A DNA stretch of 64,000 bases from the NCBI RefSeq assembly GCF_004214795.1, contig NZ_CP035928.1:1488001-1552000 (forward strand), written 5' to 3'. How positions within the stretch are numbered: the first letter of the stretch is position 1; every line of letters starts with the position of its first letter. The stretch comes from Malaciobacter pacificus (lineage in GTDB: Bacteria; Campylobacterota; Campylobacteria; Campylobacterales; Arcobacteraceae). The translations under genes and the position numbers were made by a program. The notes beneath the pieces are model-generated. The model made no database searches. It was not told the DNA's origin and saw only the letters and a list, made by a program, of their open reading frames with translations. Positions 51,755-59,995 of this stretch are shown here, in pieces.

Positions 51755-52684
51755 ATGACAAAAAGAAAAATTGGTATGTGGCTATATCAAAATGGTGGTG
51801 GAGATAAAATCCAAAAAAAAATTATTAAACAGTTAAAAGATAGAGATATTGAAACTATTGCTAATCTTAATCTTAGAGATGCAATTGCAAAAAATGACCA
51901 TATAATTTATGATATTGATAATAGTAATATTAAATTAGATAAATTAGATTTATTCTTTTCTTACAATGCAGGTGAACAAACACCCTATCAAACTTTTTTA
52001 TATAAAGCTTTAAACAAAGTTATACCCATGATTAACTCTTATGAAGCTTTTGAATTAACAGAAGATAAATTCCAAACATCATTTTTTTTAAGACAGCATG
52101 GTATTAATACTGCTGATTATAAACTTTGTCATAGAGATGATGTTCACAGACTTAGTGATGTAATGAAAAAATGGAAAAAAATGGTTTATAAACCAACAGA
52201 TGGTTGGGGAGGAATTGGTTTAACAAAAATAGAAAATGAAGAAGCTTTAGATATGTTAATTCCATTTTTGAATCAAGTAAATTTAAAATATTTTTATGTA
52301 GAAAAATTTATAGATTACGATAACACAGATTATAGAATTGACATAGTTGATGGTAAATTTGTTGGATGCTATGGTAGAAAAGCAGCAAAGGGACATTGGA
52401 AAACAAATGTCACAAGTGGTGGAAGTGTATTTTTAAGAGAACCAAATGACGAAATTATTGAACTTGCAAAAAAAGTTACAAAATTAACAGGTTTAGACAT
52501 AGCTGGTGTAGATATTATTTATGATAGAAAAAAAGAAGAGTATGTTGTATTAGAAATAAATGGTATTCCAGCTTTTGCAACACCAGAACAAGAAAAAATG
52601 GGATTAGATTTCAATAATAAAAAAATAGAACTAATTGTTGATTTAATAGATAAAAAAACAAAAAATAAAGGGCTGTACAAATGA
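51755..52684 (+). CDS. RimK-like ATP-grasp ligase
   Basis: The 309-residue protein has a RimK/GshB-type ATP-grasp fold: an N-terminal domain, then VYKPTDGWGGIGL (ATP-binding Lys and Gly-rich loop, about 144-156). It then has DYRIDIVDGKFVGCYGR, WKTNVTSGGS, and the Mg2+ site VVLEINGIPAF (Glu and Asn, about 267-275). Such enzymes form an amide by activating a carboxylate as acyl-phosphate; RimK adds Glu to ribosomal protein S6 and others make peptides. AAAGGAAG precedes the ATG, 16 bp after the M20 gene. Its stop overlaps the next start (ATGA). Substrate unknown. Confidence 0.85.
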   Translation: MTKRKIGMWLYQNGGGDKIQKKIIKQLKDRDIETIANLNLRDAIAKNDHIIYDIDNSNIKLDKLDLFFSYNAGEQTPYQTFLYKALNKVIPMINSYEAFELTEDKFQTSFFLRQHGINTADYKLCHRDDVHRLSDVMKKWKKMVYKPTDGWGGIGLTKIENEEALDMLIPFLNQVNLKYFYVEKFIDYDNTDYRIDIVDGKFVGCYGRKAAKGHWKTNVTSGGSVFLREPNDEIIELAKKVTKLTGLDIAGVDIIYDRKKEEYVVLEINGIPAFATPEQEKMGLDFNNKKIELIVDLIDKKTKNKGLYK

Positions 52685-54183
52685 AAAAATTACCAAAAAT
52701 AGGACTACTATACTTAGATTATGTTTTAAGATTCTTTGATAAATCTAACTTCAAAGGTTGGAGTGATAAAATTGAAACTGTTACTTATCATTGGAAAAAT
52801 GATAAGGATAGATTTATTAAAGAAGTAAAAAAGAAGAAAATAGAAGTTCTTATTGGTAATATTCCAGCAACCGCTTATGATACTTTTGTAGAAATAGCAA
52901 AAGAATTACCAAATGTTAGATTTGTACCATCAATTGAATCTCAATTTGCAAATAAGTCAAAAGAAAATGTAACACTATTTTGTGAAAAATATAATTTATC
53001 AATACCAAAAACTAAAATTTTTTATGATAAGAAAAAGGGTATGAATTACCTAAAAAATAAAGCTTCATATCCACAGATTATTAAAAGAAGCTACGGTGCT
53101 TCTAATTATGGTGGTTACTATGTTCACAAAGTGGACAACTATAAAGAAGCAAAAACTCTTTTAGAAAATAAAAAATATAATCCTATTTATACTCAAAATG
53201 CAATTGATTTAAAGGATTCAGGTGATATTAGAGTAATGTTAATAGGACATAAACCAGTTTGTGCTTTTTGGAGATATTCAGGTAAAGACCAATGGATAAC
53301 AAATACAAGCCAAGGTGGTAGTATGAGTTATAAAAATGTTCCAATGAATGCACTTGAATTAGCAGTACAAGCAAGTAAAGCTGCGAAAGCTGAATATTAT
53401 GCTTGTGATATTGCTATTAGTGAAAAAACATCAAAAGCTTATATATTAGAGTGTGCAACAGCATTTGCAGCATTTCCTTATATTAGAGATTGGATTTGTC
53501 AATATATCATGTGGGACTTATCAAATGGAAAGTTTAAAAAACCACATGTTCCTTTATTCTCATGGGAAGAATTAGGAAAAATAGATTCTAGTTTATTAAG
53601 AACTATGAGGCATATTGGTTTTAGTAAATATAAACCAAGTTGTGATGGAGAGTATTTAATCAATGATAAGACAGATACTTATGAAATGGAACTAACTCAA
53701 CAAAGTTTACAAAGTGATGTTCCCAAAACAGTTTCTTTTGAAGATTTACCAATTAACATAAATAAACAATCAAAAAAAAGTACCAAAATTGAGTTAAAAA
53801 AGATTGATTTAAATTTTGCAACATTAACAGATTTAATGAGTCTATACGGGATGGAAGATGATTTAGCTTTTGAGATTGAAGAGTATTTAAAACACAATAT
53901 AATAACAGATATAACAGATTTATTAGAAATTGAATCTATTGATGAGAATATGATTAAAACTTGGGATAGCTACATAGATGATATGAGAGTTGATATCAAT
54001 AAAGTTAATATTGATACACTAAAAAAAATAAAAGGAATTGGTAGCAAGTTAGCAAAAATAATAATAGATTATAAAAAAGAAGTTGAAGAGATAAAATCAA
54101 TTGATGAACTAAAAAAACTTGAGGGTATTGGCAAAAATAAATTTGCTCAATTAAAATCAAGATTAGTTGTTATAGGAGAATAG
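52681..54183 (+). CDS. ATP-grasp ligase fused to ComEA-like helix-hairpin-helix repeats
   Basis: The 500-residue protein has an ATP-grasp domain (about 60-290). It contains IIKRSYGASNYGGYYVH, DIRVMLIGHKPVCAFWR and TNTSQGGSM, and the metal site YILECATAFAAF, where Cys-Ala replaces the Ile/Val-Asn of typical enzymes. After a linker, residues about 368-500 form two ComEA-like HhH units: a degenerate one (DLNFATLTDLMSLYGM) and a canonical one (DINKVNIDTLKKIKGIGSKL, LKKLEGIGKNKFAQLKSRL). HhH repeats usually bind DNA backbones. Fusion of a ligase to them is unusual. It overlaps the RimK-like gene by four bases and is followed 2 bp later by the M14 gene. Confidence 0.8.
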   Translation: MKKLPKIGLLYLDYVLRFFDKSNFKGWSDKIETVTYHWKNDKDRFIKEVKKKKIEVLIGNIPATAYDTFVEIAKELPNVRFVPSIESQFANKSKENVTLFCEKYNLSIPKTKIFYDKKKGMNYLKNKASYPQIIKRSYGASNYGGYYVHKVDNYKEAKTLLENKKYNPIYTQNAIDLKDSGDIRVMLIGHKPVCAFWRYSGKDQWITNTSQGGSMSYKNVPMNALELAVQASKAAKAEYYACDIAISEKTSKAYILECATAFAAFPYIRDWICQYIMWDLSNGKFKKPHVPLFSWEELGKIDSSLLRTMRHIGFSKYKPSCDGEYLINDKTDTYEMELTQQSLQSDVPKTVSFEDLPININKQSKKSTKIELKKIDLNFATLTDLMSLYGMEDDLAFEIEEYLKHNIITDITDLLEIESIDENMIKTWDSYIDDMRVDINKVNIDTLKKIKGIGSKLAKIIIDYKKEVEEIKSIDELKKLEGIGKNKFAQLKSRLVVIGE

Positions 54184-54185
54184 CT

Positions 54186-56771
54186 TTGAAACAACTATAT
54201 AGATCTTATGAAGATTCAACTTTAATTTTCAAAGAACTACAAAAAAGCTATCCTAAAAACTTTAAGTTAGAATCAATAGGTCAAACATGGGAAAAAAGAG
54301 ATATTAATTTGATTACTATTTCTAAAGATATAAAAACTGCAAATACAAGACCGGCTTTATTTTTTACAGGGACTATCCATGCAAGAGAATGGATAGGACA
54401 TGAATTAGCAATTGAGTTTGCTAAATATGTACTAGAAAATTTAGAAATAGATACCACACTACAAAAATATTTAGATGTAAGTACTATATATATGGTTCCT
54501 TGTGCTAATCCAGATGGATATGAATTTTCAAGAACACATTTTAGTTTTTGGAGGAAAAATAGAAGACAAAATGCAGATGGAACTTATGGTGTAGATTTAA
54601 ATAGAAACTTTCCTATTGGCTTTATAAAGTCTACTTCAACAACCTCAAATGTTTATGGGGGACCTGAACCTTTTAGTGAACCAGAAACAAAAGCACTTAG
54701 AGATTTTGTTTTAAATCATCCAAATATAACTATAGCCTTAGATTATCATTCACAAGGAAATGTATTTTTCCCAGCCCATGATTTTAGACATGAAGATACT
54801 ATAGATACAACAGATATGAATATTTTATGTGCAAATATGGCAGAAGAGATAAAAAAAATATCAGGCAGAGAATATGGAATTCATCAAGGAAAGCCTCCTG
54901 CTAAATTAATTTCTGGTAGTGGTAGAGAGTTTTACTATTCCCAAGGCATTATATCTACTGTTGTCGAAGTAGGAACTAGAAATATAAGTGATTATCTAGA
55001 AGATATGAATGAAAACTTTAGAGAACATATCCCTGCATTAATTCATGCTTTAAAAGAAACAGATAATTATTCGAAAGAAAATAGTGTTAAAAGAGTAGAA
55101 TCTTTTGATATCACTAGTGTGGGTTCGAACCATGTAGATTTAAAATGGGAATATGATTTACAAGATAATATATATTTTGAAATTTATAGAAGTGATAAAA
55201 ATAAGAGTTATTGTAATAGCTCAAATTTAATTGCAAAAATAAAATCTTTAGAATTTAGTGATATTAATTTAGATTCAAATAAAGATTACTTTTATAATAT
55301 TAGAGCTGTAAATAAACAAACAAATGAAAAATCTCCTTTCTTTCCTCAAATAAAAGTTAGAACATTAGTTGAATATGATGAATATAGTAGAACTTATTAT
55401 GCCAACTCAAAAGGAACTGGATATGTAGCAGAAAACATAACAAATAATGCAAATCACTTTGGAGTAAATTCATTATTTGTTGGAGTGGATGAAAATAAAG
55501 GGATATCTTATGCAATAGTATCAATAAATCTAAATTCATTACCCTCAAATGCAATTATAAAATCTGCTTCATTAAATCTTTACCCAATTAATAGAGTTTC
55601 TACAACTATTGAAAAGTATGGTGAATGGAATGTTGGAATAGTAAATCAAGATACAATGGGTGACATTACAAGTTATGAAGATGTTGAAAATATGCAAATT
55701 GTAAAATATATAGGAAGACCTACTGAATCACACCAATTAACACAAGGAATATGGCGAAATTGGACATTATCTGGAATTGAATGTAAAAGTTTAAAAGATA
55801 ATATTAGAAATAATATAATTGTATTTAGAATAGAAGGTCCTAAAGAGTTAAAAGTTGGTAGAAATAGACAAATGATGCAATGGGATATAGGTTATGGAAA
55901 ATTTGGTTTTGGTTTAAATTATAGACCAAGGTTAGAATTAACATATACAATAGAACCAACAATTACAACTTTGTATCCAAAAGAGATAAATACAATTAGT
56001 AAAAATGAACATAAAGAGAATATTGCTATTTCAGGTTTTGATAAAAATGGTTCTAAAATTTATTCATCTTTTGAATTTAACTTATCTTCTTTACCCCCAT
56101 ATAATGACACAATGATAACAAAAGCATATTTTGAACTTAACTCTACAAAAATTTATATAAAAGATGATATTCGATTTCATTTAGAGTTTATAGATTCAAA
56201 TATAGATAAAGATTATAATAAAATTGCAAATAGAGAGATTTTGCAAAATATTGGATATGATGTTAGTGCAATTGAGTTAAAAAATAATCAAACTCAATAC
56301 TTTTTATTTGATTCATTTTCAGAAAGAATGTTAAATGAAAAACTAAATGAAAAAGCTGATATATCATTTATTCTGAACCCTACATCTTCAAAAAAAGGAA
56401 TAAAAGACAAAAAAGTATCTTGGGAGATAAAAAACCAGACTTTAAGTCCAAAACTAATCATTGAACACATTCCAAAAAGAAGGTTTCCATTAAAAAGTGT
56501 TACAAATCTTAAAACAATTGTTGAAAATGGAAAAATAAAACTTACATGGAAAAATCCATCTAATAACTCTCTAGTTGGAGTAAAAGTAATTAAAAATCCT
56601 CATAGAAAACCTATAAATCATCAAGATGGAACAAAAATATATGCAGGGAAAGATGACTATACATTTGATGACTTTGGGGCAAAAGATATAAATAAATATT
56701 ATGCTGTATTTACATATGATAATGTTCCAAACTATTCTGAAGCTACTATAGTTGAATATAAAGCTAAATAA
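54186..56771 (+). CDS. M14 zinc carboxypeptidase with FN3-like and two DNRLRE-like beta domains, no signal peptide
   Basis: The 861-residue protein starts at a TTG six bases after GGAGA. The M14 domain (1-295) is complete: zinc ligands His65/Glu68 (GTIHAREWIG) and His188 (DYHSQG), substrate Arg140 (DLNRNFP) and catalytic Glu261 (VVEVGT). An FN3-like domain (about 303-392) follows, then a DNRLRE-like beta domain (about 398-592, with WNVGIVNQDTMGD and YRPRLELTY). A second related domain (about 594-770) and a final FN3-like domain (about 775-861, KLTWKNPSNNSL) complete it. These accessory domains are usually extracellular, yet there is no signal peptide and none upstream in frame. It presumably removes C-terminal residues, perhaps those added by the ligases. 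Confidence 0.85.
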   Translation: MKQLYRSYEDSTLIFKELQKSYPKNFKLESIGQTWEKRDINLITISKDIKTANTRPALFFTGTIHAREWIGHELAIEFAKYVLENLEIDTTLQKYLDVSTIYMVPCANPDGYEFSRTHFSFWRKNRRQNADGTYGVDLNRNFPIGFIKSTSTTSNVYGGPEPFSEPETKALRDFVLNHPNITIALDYHSQGNVFFPAHDFRHEDTIDTTDMNILCANMAEEIKKISGREYGIHQGKPPAKLISGSGREFYYSQGIISTVVEVGTRNISDYLEDMNENFREHIPALIHALKETDNYSKENSVKRVESFDITSVGSNHVDLKWEYDLQDNIYFEIYRSDKNKSYCNSSNLIAKIKSLEFSDINLDSNKDYFYNIRAVNKQTNEKSPFFPQIKVRTLVEYDEYSRTYYANSKGTGYVAENITNNANHFGVNSLFVGVDENKGISYAIVSINLNSLPSNAIIKSASLNLYPINRVSTTIEKYGEWNVGIVNQDTMGDITSYEDVENMQIVKYIGRPTESHQLTQGIWRNWTLSGIECKSLKDNIRNNIIVFRIEGPKELKVGRNRQMMQWDIGYGKFGFGLNYRPRLELTYTIEPTITTLYPKEINTISKNEHKENIAISGFDKNGSKIYSSFEFNLSSLPPYNDTMITKAYFELNSTKIYIKDDIRFHLEFIDSNIDKDYNKIANREILQNIGYDVSAIELKNNQTQYFLFDSFSERMLNEKLNEKADISFILNPTSSKKGIKDKKVSWEIKNQTLSPKLIIEHIPKRRFPLKSVTNLKTIVENGKIKLTWKNPSNNSLVGVKVIKNPHRKPINHQDGTKIYAGKDDYTFDDFGAKDINKYYAVFTYDNVPNYSEATIVEYKAK

Positions 56772-56784
56772 TTAGCTTTATATT
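56755..56784 (+). terminator. strong terminator of the peptidase/ligase operon
   Basis: AATATAAAGCTAA (56755-56767) pairs perfectly with TTAGCTTTATATT (56772-56784) across loop ATAA. The 13-bp stem overlaps the M14 stop codon and is followed by a T-run at 56795-56801. It marks the operon end. Confidence 0.75.
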
Positions 56785-56812
56785 TAACCTTGCATTTTTT
56801 TACTTCACAAGT

Positions 56813-56818
56813 TATAAT
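56813..56818 (+). promoter_or_regulatory. -10 box for the carbonic anhydrase gene
   Basis: TATAAT in the context AGTTATAATATT, 27 bp before the ATG at 56846, is followed by an AAGGA ribosome site. It begins a new transcript after the operon terminator. Confidence 0.5.
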
Positions 56819-56845
56819 ATTTTAAAATCAAACTAAGGATAAATA

Positions 56846-57346
56846 ATGATTTTAAAATTCAAAGAATTTTACCCACAAATCCATCCTACAGCTTGGATTG
56901 CACCAAGTGCTGATGTAGTTGGTAATGTAACTATTGGAGAAAACTCTTCAGTTTGGTATGGTTGTGTAATTAGAAGTGATGTTAATAAAGTAATTATTGG
57001 TAAAAACACAAATGTTCAAGATTTATCATGTATTCATACAGATGTTGATTCTCAAACAATTTTAGGTGATAATGTAACTATTGGACATAAAGTTATGCTT
57101 CATGGATGTATTGTTGAAGACAATTGTCTAATTGGTATGAGTGCAACTGTTTTAGATAATGCTGTTATTGGAGAAGGAAGTATAGTTGGTGCTAATTCAC
57201 TTGTAACTGCTGGAAAAGTATTTCCACCTCAAAGTTTAATTATGGGAAGCCCTGCAAAAGTTGTTAAAACTCTAACTGATGAAGATAGAGAAAAATTAAT
57301 CAAACATGCAGGGCATTATGTAGATTATAAAAACGAATATAGTTAA
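56846..57346 (+). CDS. gamma-class carbonic anhydrase family protein
   Basis: This 166-residue left-handed beta-helix protein has the three zinc His of gamma carbonic anhydrases: His64 (SCIHTDVD), His81 (TIGHK) and His86 (MLHGC). The RSDVNKVIIGKNTNVQDL segment carries the conserved Arg, Asp and Gln around the active site. A helix at the C-terminus (DEDREKLIKHAGHYVDYKN) closes the trimer. Members hydrate CO2 or serve other metabolic acyl transfers; activity is not certain. It has its own promoter and ends at a bidirectional terminator. Confidence 0.88.
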   Translation: MILKFKEFYPQIHPTAWIAPSADVVGNVTIGENSSVWYGCVIRSDVNKVIIGKNTNVQDLSCIHTDVDSQTILGDNVTIGHKVMLHGCIVEDNCLIGMSATVLDNAVIGEGSIVGANSLVTAGKVFPPQSLIMGSPAKVVKTLTDEDREKLIKHAGHYVDYKNEYS

Positions 57347-57348
57347 TG

Positions 57349-57373
57349 AATAATAGGTTTAAAACCTATTATT
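57349..57373. terminator. bidirectional terminator
   Basis: AATAATAGGTT (57349-57359) pairs with AACCTATTATT (57363-57373) across loop TAA. An 11-bp stem between the convergent carbonic anhydrase and dUTPase genes. Confidence 0.75.
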
Positions 57374-58292
57374 TACAACTATTGTAAGCATCTTCTAATT
57401 TTGAATATAAATCATCAAAACTAACATCATCCATTTTTTCTAAGATATCTACCATCACAACATTATCTTCTTTACCATTCCACTGTTTTATATAAGTTCC
57501 CTCTTTATATCCATGGTCTTGTCTAAATTGATTTAAACAATTTTTACCAATATATAATTTTTGTAACCACATAAATGACAATCCAGAAATTTTACAACAT
57601 CTAAAGAATTGATCAATAAATCTTTCAACCCCACTAAATGATGGCATATTTCCTGTATCAATTGCTAAAGCTATATAAGATAATTTTTCAGCCTCAGTCA
57701 TCATGAATTTCACATCTACTTCAGTTACTGCTTCATAAATACAATGTGTATTTACTAAAGATACTGCTTTTGGTACATTTGTTTCTTGTAAAATATAAGA
57801 CATTAAGAAGTGCCAAATATCAACTAATTCAACATGAATATTATTCATATCTGGCTCAGAATTGATATTTTTCCAGTGTTTCCATGGAGTTGATTCAATT
57901 AATTCTGCAACTTCCATATGAATACATCTAAGCCAATTTATCTCTTTTCCAAACTTATTAATACCAAGCTCCCAGTTTTTACCATTAGTAGAGTCATTAA
58001 GCTTTTTTTGCAATAAGAACATCTCTTCTAATTTATGGGGAAAAGATGAAGCTTCATCTAAAAGCGTTGCTAAAGGTAAACACTCTTCAACTACATTATC
58101 TAAAGAAGAGGTACTAGGTAACTCTTTTTCTCCTTTTAACAAATGTAAAACTAGTGAAACAATATAAGGTACTTGATTTTTATCTTCCCAGTCTAAAACT
58201 TCATCAGATGTTACACCAGCATATTTTATAAAATCTTCCATAGTATTAAATCCTAAAGATTTAATACTCTCTTTAAACTCTTTATATAACAA
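57369..58292 (-). CDS. all-alpha (dimeric) dUTP diphosphatase with N-terminal HTH-like domain
   Basis: The catalytic part (about 75-307) is a dimeric dUTPase of the Campylobacter/Leishmania type. Its Mg2+ motifs are EEMFLLQKKLNDSTNGKNW, EINWLRCIHMEVAELIEST (ExxE-like) and HVELVDIWHFLMS (ExxD). FMWLQKLYIGKNCLNQFRQD near residue 245 is typical. It keeps uracil out of DNA by hydrolysing dUTP. The first 70 residues (FKESIKSLGFNTMEDFIKYA, SDEVLDWEDKNQVPYIVSLV) resemble the small lambda-repressor-like HTH found in many proteins of this phylum. The fusion makes the protein about 75 residues longer than the usual enzyme. It ends the recR-distal run. Confidence 0.8.
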   Translation of the reverse strand: MLYKEFKESIKSLGFNTMEDFIKYAGVTSDEVLDWEDKNQVPYIVSLVLHLLKGEKELPSTSSLDNVVEECLPLATLLDEASSFPHKLEEMFLLQKKLNDSTNGKNWELGINKFGKEINWLRCIHMEVAELIESTPWKHWKNINSEPDMNNIHVELVDIWHFLMSYILQETNVPKAVSLVNTHCIYEAVTEVDVKFMMTEAEKLSYIALAIDTGNMPSFSGVERFIDQFFRCCKISGLSFMWLQKLYIGKNCLNQFRQDHGYKEGTYIKQWNGKEDNVVMVDILEKMDDVSFDDLYSKLEDAYNSCK

Positions 58293-58302
58293 AATTAAAC
58301 TC

Positions 58303-59790
58303 CTAATTTAATGGTAATTTTACTGTAAATTTTGAACCTTTTACAGTATTTTCAACATAGATTTCTCCATTTGAATGCTTTTGTATAATTTGCTTACTCA
58401 TATATAACCCCAATCCTGTTCCATTTTTATCATTTTTTGTTGAAAAGTATGGTTCAAAAATTTTATTTAGAATCTCTTCTTTTATTCCACCAGCATTATC
58501 TTCTAACTCAATTACTAGCTGGTCTTTTATTTCATAAGTTTTAATATCAATTACTCTTTCTTTTATATTCTTATCAATCATAGCATCAATAGAGTTTTTA
58601 CAAAGGTTAATTAATACTTGTACAATTTCATTTAAGTATATTTCTAAAGAACTTTTAGAACTATTTACATAATTAACTCTTACTAAATTAACTCTAAATA
58701 AATAATCCAAGAAATCTATTGATTTTTTAACTACATTTTCAATATAAATACTCTCTTTTCTTTTATTAGGTTTAAAATAATCTCTAAAGTCATCAATTGT
58801 TTTAGACATATAATCTAACTGACCTACAACTTGCGATATAACCTCATTTAATAATTCATCACTAATTTCGCCATCAATCTCTTTAAGTAAAGAAAGCTTT
58901 TGAACTAATATTGAAACAGCTTGTAATGGCTGTCTCCATTGATGTGCAATCATAGATATCATTTCACCCATAGCAGCTGATTTAGATTGTTCTATTAATA
59001 TACTTTGTTGCTTTTCAAACTCTATTTGTGCTGTTATATCTTGATAAACTGCATCAAAGCCAATTATTTCTCCTAAATTATCAAAATTGGGATGAATAGT
59101 TGCCTGTACCCAATAATAATTTCCATTTTTTTTACGATATTTTAACTTACCTTGCCATTTTTCATCAATTTTAATAGTTTTAAGTATTTTTTCCAATATA
59201 TTTTTATTTTCATCATTATGTAAAATATTAATATAGTTTTTGCCAATCAATTCATAATTATTGTATCCAGAAATACTACAAAAAGCAGATGAGACTGAAG
59301 TTATAAAACCTTCTTTATCACACCTATTCATTAAAACATATTTATCTACAATATCAACTGATTTATTTAGAGCTTTTTCTATATCTTTAATTGATTTTGA
59401 ATAAACATTTAATATTTGAGAAAATATTTGTTCAAAATAATCATTTATATCTTTTATTATTTCAAGTGAGTGATAATCATGTTTGTAACAATACTCTATT
59501 ATAGAATTTTTAAAAGCAGAATAAACAATAAAAAGTTCATAAGATTTCAATTCATGTTTTTTTAGATACTTGATAAAATCAATTACTAATGTAGATACAC
59601 CTGCTTGATTTTTATGTACTACACAATTAAAATAGTAATCCCATACAGCAATTGCATATCGCTTAATAATTATATCTTCATTTAATTTATGTATATCAAT
59701 TAATTTTTTAAAGTTATCATCTTCTAGCCATAATTTTATAATTTTGATTTTTTCATCATTAATTTTTAGTATTATATTTTGTAAACTCAT
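58303..59790 (-). CDS. soluble PAS-domain sensor histidine kinase
   Basis: The 495-residue kinase lacks membrane helices. An all-helical N-terminal domain (about 1-150) resembles sensory globin/RsbR-like folds. A PAS domain follows (about 155-260, ITSVSSAFCSISGYNNYELI, WQGKLKYRKKNGNYYWVQA). The histidine kinase core has the phosphoacceptor His in MISMIAHQWRQPLQ, an N-box LINLCKNSIDAM, DNAGGI and the G-box GTGLGLYMSK. IAHQWRQPL is the motif of a kinase subgroup abundant in Arcobacter. There is no adjacent response regulator. It lies 8 bp after a 57-residue gene and 10 bp before the dUTPase gene, so they are probably cotranscribed. Confidence 0.88.
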   Translation of the reverse strand: MSLQNIILKINDEKIKIIKLWLEDDNFKKLIDIHKLNEDIIIKRYAIAVWDYYFNCVVHKNQAGVSTLVIDFIKYLKKHELKSYELFIVYSAFKNSIIEYCYKHDYHSLEIIKDINDYFEQIFSQILNVYSKSIKDIEKALNKSVDIVDKYVLMNRCDKEGFITSVSSAFCSISGYNNYELIGKNYINILHNDENKNILEKILKTIKIDEKWQGKLKYRKKNGNYYWVQATIHPNFDNLGEIIGFDAVYQDITAQIEFEKQQSILIEQSKSAAMGEMISMIAHQWRQPLQAVSILVQKLSLLKEIDGEISDELLNEVISQVVGQLDYMSKTIDDFRDYFKPNKRKESIYIENVVKKSIDFLDYLFRVNLVRVNYVNSSKSSLEIYLNEIVQVLINLCKNSIDAMIDKNIKERVIDIKTYEIKDQLVIELEDNAGGIKEEILNKIFEPYFSTKNDKNGTGLGLYMSKQIIQKHSNGEIYVENTVKGSKFTVKLPLN

Positions 59791-59798
59791 TTAAAATA

Positions 59799-59972
59799 TT
59801 ACTTTTGGTTTTTCAAAGTATAAAAATTACATGGATGACCACTACTATTTTTTACAACCATTGAAGGAATAGTTCGAGATTTAAACCCATAAGCTTTACA
59901 ACCATGAGGTTTACTAGGTTCCCACGTAACAAAATAGTATAGACATTTTTGACAAATGATTCGATTATTCAT
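59799..59972 (-). CDS. 57-residue conserved-type Cys protein between recR and the histidine kinase
   Basis: Translating the minus strand from the ATG at 59972 to the TAA at 59799 gives a 57-residue protein. It begins MNNRIICQKCLYYFVTWEPS, continues with HGCKAYGFKSRTIPSMVV and ends in SGHPCNFYTLKNQK. The CxxC, later HGC and HPC put four Cys in a compact zinc-binding arrangement. The pattern (CxxC, FVTW, PHGCKAYGFKS, SxGHPC) is one I recall as recurring in small proteobacterial proteins, sometimes mislabelled uracil-DNA glycosylase. It lies 23 bp after recR and 8 bp before the kinase, filling a gap that would otherwise be empty. Function unknown. Confidence 0.8.
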   Translation of the reverse strand: MNNRIICQKCLYYFVTWEPSKPHGCKAYGFKSRTIPSMVVKNSSGHPCNFYTLKNQK

Positions 59973-59995
59973 GACAGAATTTTATCCTACTAACT

